Part shown: piece by piece, positions 6,014 through 8,632 of the stretch
How positions within the stretch are numbered: position 1 is the first letter of the stretch
How the letters are laid out: every line of letters begins with the position of its first letter
NCBI GenBank assembly: GCA_028274925.1
Contig: JAQCNR010000451.1
Span: 1 to 8,632 of the forward strand
Length of the DNA: 8,632 bases
Reading direction: 5' to 3'
Source of the DNA: Halovenus sp.
GTDB lineage: Archaea; Halobacteriota; Halobacteria; Halobacteriales; Haloarculaceae
Program-made: the position numbers and the translations under genes
The notes under the pieces: model-generated
What the model was told of the DNA's origin: nothing
Databases searched by the model: none
Seen by the model: only the letters and a program-made list of their open reading frames with translations

Positions 6014-6874
6014 CTACTCGTACTCGTAGAACCCTTTGCCCGTCTTCTTGCCGAGGTCGCCCGCCTCGACTTTCCGTTTGAGTAGATAGGCCGGCTTGTA
6101 CCGATCACCCAGCTCCTCGTGCAGTGTCTTGCTCGCGTTCAGGACGATATCCAGCCCGATGTGATCGGCGAGTTCCAGCGGCCCCATCGGGACGTTCGTC
6201 CCGAGTTTCAGCCCCGTGTCCATGTCGTCCTTCGTCGCGACACCCTCGTCGTAGGCGCGGATGCCCTCGTTGATCCACGGCATCAACACACGGTTGACGA
6301 CGAATCCGGGCTTGTCTTCGGACTCCCACGTCGTCTTGTCCAACTCCTCGGCGAAGTTGTGGGCTAACTCGACAACCTCGCTGTCTGTTTTCTCGCCGAC
6401 GACGACTTCGACACCCTCCATGATTGGCACCGGATTCATGAAGTGCAGACCGACGACCAGTTCGGGGCGGTCGGTTGCCGCGGCGATGCTCGTAATCGAG
6501 AGCGTGCTGGTGTTCGTCGCGAGCACCACATCGTCATCCATGATGATATCGAGTTCCTCGAATACCTCCTGTTTGACAGCCATCTCTTCGAGGACCGCCT
6601 CGACAACGAGGTCGACCCGAGCGAGGTCCGGGAGGTCGGTCGTGCCTGTGATTCGCTGGAGTGTCTGTTCGGCAGTCGCCTCGTCGATTGCGTCCCGAGA
6701 GACGAGTCTGTCGAGGCTATACTCGATGTTTTCGAGGCCGTTGTCGACGTACTCCTGTTCAATGTCGCGCATCACGACGTCGTAGCCCGCCATCGCCGCG
6801 ACCTGTGCGATGCCGTTGCCCATGTTCCCCGCGCCGACGACGCCAACGGTGTCGATAGCTGGAAGTTCGCGCAT
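6014..6874 (-). CDS. 3-hydroxyacyl-CoA dehydrogenase
   Basis: Oxidises 3-hydroxyacyl-CoA to 3-ketoacyl-CoA with NAD (or the reverse), in fatty acid beta-oxidation or acetoacetyl-CoA/3-hydroxybutyryl-CoA metabolism, in the cytoplasm. The predicted 286 residues match the single-function enzyme (about 280-300). The Rossmann motif 'GVVGAGNMGNGIA' (11-23) binds the dinucleotide. The catalytic set of the family is complete, with the spacing of the mammalian enzyme: Ser123 in 'NTSTL', His144 in 'HFMNPVPIMEGVE', Glu156 and Asn194 in 'GFVVNRVL'. The C-terminal domain holds 'NEGIRAYDEGVAT', 'GPLELADHIGLD' and the closing 'KKTGKGFYEYE'. There is no fused enoyl-CoA hydratase. I chose ATG 6874, as the TTG start 16 codons upstream adds unconserved sequence. 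It is divergent from the aldolase gene. Haloarchaea often carry several paralogues, so the chain-length preference cannot be read here. Confidence 0.95.
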   Translation of the reverse strand: MRELPAIDTVGVVGAGNMGNGIAQVAAMAGYDVVMRDIEQEYVDNGLENIEYSLDRLVSRDAIDEATAEQTLQRITGTTDLPDLARVDLVVEAVLEEMAVKQEVFEELDIIMDDDVVLATNTSTLSITSIAAATDRPELVVGLHFMNPVPIMEGVEVVVGEKTDSEVVELAHNFAEELDKTTWESEDKPGFVVNRVLMPWINEGIRAYDEGVATKDDMDTGLKLGTNVPMGPLELADHIGLDIVLNASKTLHEELGDRYKPAYLLKRKVEAGDLGKKTGKGFYEYE

Positions 6875-6946
6875 ATCTCCGAGTGGGACTGCGAGCGGCG
6901 TAAGTGTGGGGGACAGAGGCAAACAAACGGGTCAGAGATTCGTTGA

Positions 6947-6959
6947 GTAAAGCATTTAC
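6947..6959. promoter_or_regulatory. Promoter and palindrome before the aldolase gene
   Basis: TTTACG (6955-6960) lies 26-31 bases before the ATG at 6986, as expected of a TATA box for a leaderless transcript. The box forms one arm of the palindrome GTAAA-GCA-TTTAC (6947-6959), so a bound protein would compete with TBP. GAGTA at 6945-6949 matches one half of the TrmB site described in Halobacterium (TACT, 7-8 bases, GAGTA), but the TACT half is not present at the right distance. Confidence 0.45.
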
Positions 6960-6985
6960 GCCGACTGGACGCACCAACAAATACA

Positions 6986-7783
6986 ATGCGACCCATCGAT
7001 GACTCACCGCTGACGCGGGACGGCAAGATACTCATCCTGGCGTACGACCACGGACTCGAACACGGGCCGGTCGACTTCGAGGCGGTCCCCGAGAGCGCAG
7101 ACCCCGAACACGTCTTCGAGGTGGCAACACACCCGGCGGTGACGAGCCTCGCAGTCCAGAAAGGCATCGGCGAGGGCTACTATCCCGACTACGCCGACGA
7201 CGTGACACTGCTCGCCAAAATCAACGGCACGTCGGACCTCTGGATGGGCGAACCAGACTCGGCAGTCAACTGGTCGGTCGACTACGCCGACGAGGTCGGC
7301 GCAGACTCGATTGGCTTCACGCTGTACGGTGGCTCGAACCACGAAATCGAGATGGTCGAGGAGTTCCGCGAGGCCCACGAGGCCGCCCGAGCACACGACA
7401 TGCCAGTCGTGGCGTGGGCCTACCCACGCGGGCAGGGCGTCAAAAACGACAAGAAATCTGGCGTCATTTCCTACGCCGCTCGGCAGGCGATGGAACTCGG
7501 CGCTGACGTTGCCAAGGTGAAATATCCGGGTAGCACCGAAGCGATGGAAGAAGTTGTCGAGATGTCTGGTCGGACGAAGGTGGTCATGTCTGGTGGCTCG
7601 AAGACCAGCGACCGAGAGTTCCTCGAAACAGTCAAAGGGGCGATGGACGCTGGCGCGGCTGGACTCGCAGTCGGTCGCAACGTCTTCCAGCGTGAGAACC
7701 CCGAGGCGATTCTCGACGGCCTCGAAGAGATTATCTTCGAGGAGAGTTCTGTCGAGACCGCACTCGCCGCGACAGAGTCGTAG
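6986..7783 (+). CDS. Fructose-bisphosphate aldolase, class I archaeal (DhnA) type
   Basis: Joins dihydroxyacetone phosphate and glyceraldehyde 3-phosphate to fructose 1,6-bisphosphate in gluconeogenesis, and can run in reverse. The predicted 265 residues match archaeal class I aldolases. The barrel begins with 'ILAYDHGLEHGP' (residues 17-28), which supplies the conserved Asp21. The Schiff-base lysine is Lys178 in 'GADVAKVKYPGS'. Trp144 and Tyr146 in 'VAWAYPRGQGVKND' match the active-site pair described for the Thermoproteus tenax enzyme. 'VVMSGGSKTSDREFL' and 'GAAGLAVGRNVFQ' are the phosphate-binding loops. The main alternative is the related ADTH synthase (AroA') of the archaeal aromatic pathway; Trp144 and the next gene being FBPase favour aldolase. 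No Shine-Dalgarno site precedes the ATG. The gene is two bases upstream of the FBPase gene and probably co-transcribed with it. Confidence 0.9.
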   Translation: MRPIDDSPLTRDGKILILAYDHGLEHGPVDFEAVPESADPEHVFEVATHPAVTSLAVQKGIGEGYYPDYADDVTLLAKINGTSDLWMGEPDSAVNWSVDYADEVGADSIGFTLYGGSNHEIEMVEEFREAHEAARAHDMPVVAWAYPRGQGVKNDKKSGVISYAARQAMELGADVAKVKYPGSTEAMEEVVEMSGRTKVVMSGGSKTSDREFLETVKGAMDAGAAGLAVGRNVFQRENPEAILDGLEEIIFEESSVETALAATES

Positions 7784-7785
7784 CG

Positions 7786-8632
7786 ATGACCGACACCATC
7801 GACGCAATCTTCGACGCTGTCGCCGAGACAGCAACCGAAGTACGAGGGGTGCTCGGCGAGCGTCGCTCCTACGCGGAGGGGCACAACCCGACCGGCGACC
7901 AGCAACTCGCGGCCGACGTCTACGCGGACGACCTGCTCGGACAGCGCCTACTCGACATTCCGGACGTTGGCTCGTACGCGAGCGAGGAACGCGCGGACGT
8001 GTCCGAGGACAGTGGCCAGTACCACGTCGCTAGTGACCCTCTCGATGGCTCCTCCAATCTCAAATCCAACAACGGAATGGGAACGATCATCGGTGTCTAC
8101 GACGAGCCACTCCCTGCCGCCGGCGAGGCGCTGCAAGCAGCAGCGTACGTCCTCTACGGGCCGACAACGACGATGGTCACTGCTGTCGACGAAACCGTTA
8201 CCGAGTACCTGCTCGAAGACGGCGAGCGCTCAGTCCTGCAGGAAGACGTAACAATTCCCGAAGACCCGACGGTCTATGGCTTCGGCGGCCGAGTGCCAGA
8301 CTGGCCCGAGCAGTTTAGTGCCTTCGTGAAAGATATCGAGGATAGGCGTCTAAAGCTTCGCTACAGCGGCGCGATGGTTGGGGACGTAAATCAGATTCTC
8401 ACCTACGGCGGACTCTTTGGCTACCCGATGCTTGTCGACCGACCAGAAGGGAAACTCCGCCTCCTGTTCGAGGGCCACCCAATCGCCGCTATCGTCTCGG
8501 CGGCCGGTGGCAGTTCGACAGACGGCTCACGATCACTACTCACGAAGGAATCAACCGAGTTGCACGAACGAACGCCAGTATTCGTCGGCAACGAATCGCT
8601 CATCGATGACCTCGAATCGGCGCTGGACGGTC
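7786..8632 (+). CDS. fbp: Fructose-1,6-bisphosphatase, class I (3' end outside window)
   Basis: Removes the 1-phosphate from fructose 1,6-bisphosphate, the irreversible step of gluconeogenesis. The visible 282 residues have the class I layout: Glu67-Glu68 in 'YASEERAD' and the signature 'DPLDGSSN' (84-91) bind the metal ions, 'LRYSGAMVGDVNQIL' (191-205) binds substrate, and 'GKLRLLFEGHPIAAIVSAAGG' (split 222-242) carries the last metal-binding Glu (Glu229). 'HERTPVFVGN' (260-269) is the normal near-C-terminal motif, so probably only a few residues are missing. It is not the archaeal class IV (inositol-monophosphatase-like) or class V (bifunctional aldolase/phosphatase) type. The ATG is two bases after the aldolase stop and has no Shine-Dalgarno site, so translation is probably coupled. 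The pairing puts two successive gluconeogenic steps in one operon. Confidence 0.93.
   Translation, partial: MTDTIDAIFDAVAETATEVRGVLGERRSYAEGHNPTGDQQLAADVYADDLLGQRLLDIPDVGSYASEERADVSEDSGQYHVASDPLDGSSNLKSNNGMGTIIGVYDEPLPAAGEALQAAAYVLYGPTTTMVTAVDETVTEYLLEDGERSVLQEDVTIPEDPTVYGFGGRVPDWPEQFSAFVKDIEDRRLKLRYSGAMVGDVNQILTYGGLFGYPMLVDRPEGKLRLLFEGHPIAAIVSAAGGSSTDGSRSLLTKESTELHERTPVFVGNESLIDDLESALDG

Noticed and set aside
6443..6946. 167-residue plus-strand frame opposite the dehydrogenase gene
   Set aside because: Shadow of a gene whose catalytic residues are all conserved; no independent support.
7004..7834. 276-residue minus-strand frame opposite the aldolase gene
   Set aside because: Antisense to a gene with all aldolase active-site residues; no promoter or family motif of its own.

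Overview
The window looks like a chromosomal segment from a haloarchaeon (class Halobacteria). The DNA is GC-rich, the predicted soluble proteins are very acidic (rich in Asp and Glu), and most genes lack a Shine-Dalgarno site. Instead, AT-rich TATA-like boxes lie about 25-30 bases before the start codons, as expected for leaderless archaeal transcripts. The genus cannot be fixed from the sequence alone.

Layout. Bases 1-650 (minus) hold the first 216 codons of a membrane-anchored GIDE/MULAN-like domain protein that runs off the left edge. A divergent divergent-PhzF protein (753-1634, plus) follows. Next is phosphoenolpyruvate synthase ppsA (1742-4012, plus), then a winged-helix regulator (4092-4523, plus) and an unrecognised polytopic membrane protein (4574-5392, plus). 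On the minus strand lie a decayed scrap of transposase (about 5431-5520), two small membrane proteins (5493-5717 and 5757-5951, the second Cys-rich) and a complete 3-hydroxyacyl-CoA dehydrogenase (6014-6874). Divergent from the last gene are a class I archaeal-type fructose-bisphosphate aldolase (6986-7783) and, 2 bases later, a class I fructose-1,6-bisphosphatase (7786 to the right edge, almost complete).

How the genes fit together. PpsA makes PEP from pyruvate at the entry of gluconeogenesis; the aldolase and FBPase carry out two late steps of it. 3-Hydroxyacyl-CoA dehydrogenase belongs to acyl-CoA breakdown or C4 acyl-CoA metabolism. The neighbourhood therefore leans towards growth on non-sugar carbon, with one small DNA-binding regulator in it. 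The stretch from about 4524 to 5760 is different: an orphan membrane protein with looser codon use, a frameshifted transposase remnant and small membrane proteins. It reads as an accessory patch between core genes.

No gene-free stretch exceeds 300 bases. The longer gaps (651-752, 1635-1741, 4013-4091, 5393-5492, 6875-6985) contain promoters or the transposase scrap. I see no tRNA, rRNA, CRISPR array, intact insertion sequence or convincing terminator. No clearly new multi-gene system is visible; the best leads are the archaeal GIDE protein, the PhzF homologue that appears to lack catalytic residues, and the Cys-rich small membrane protein with a palindrome at its start.
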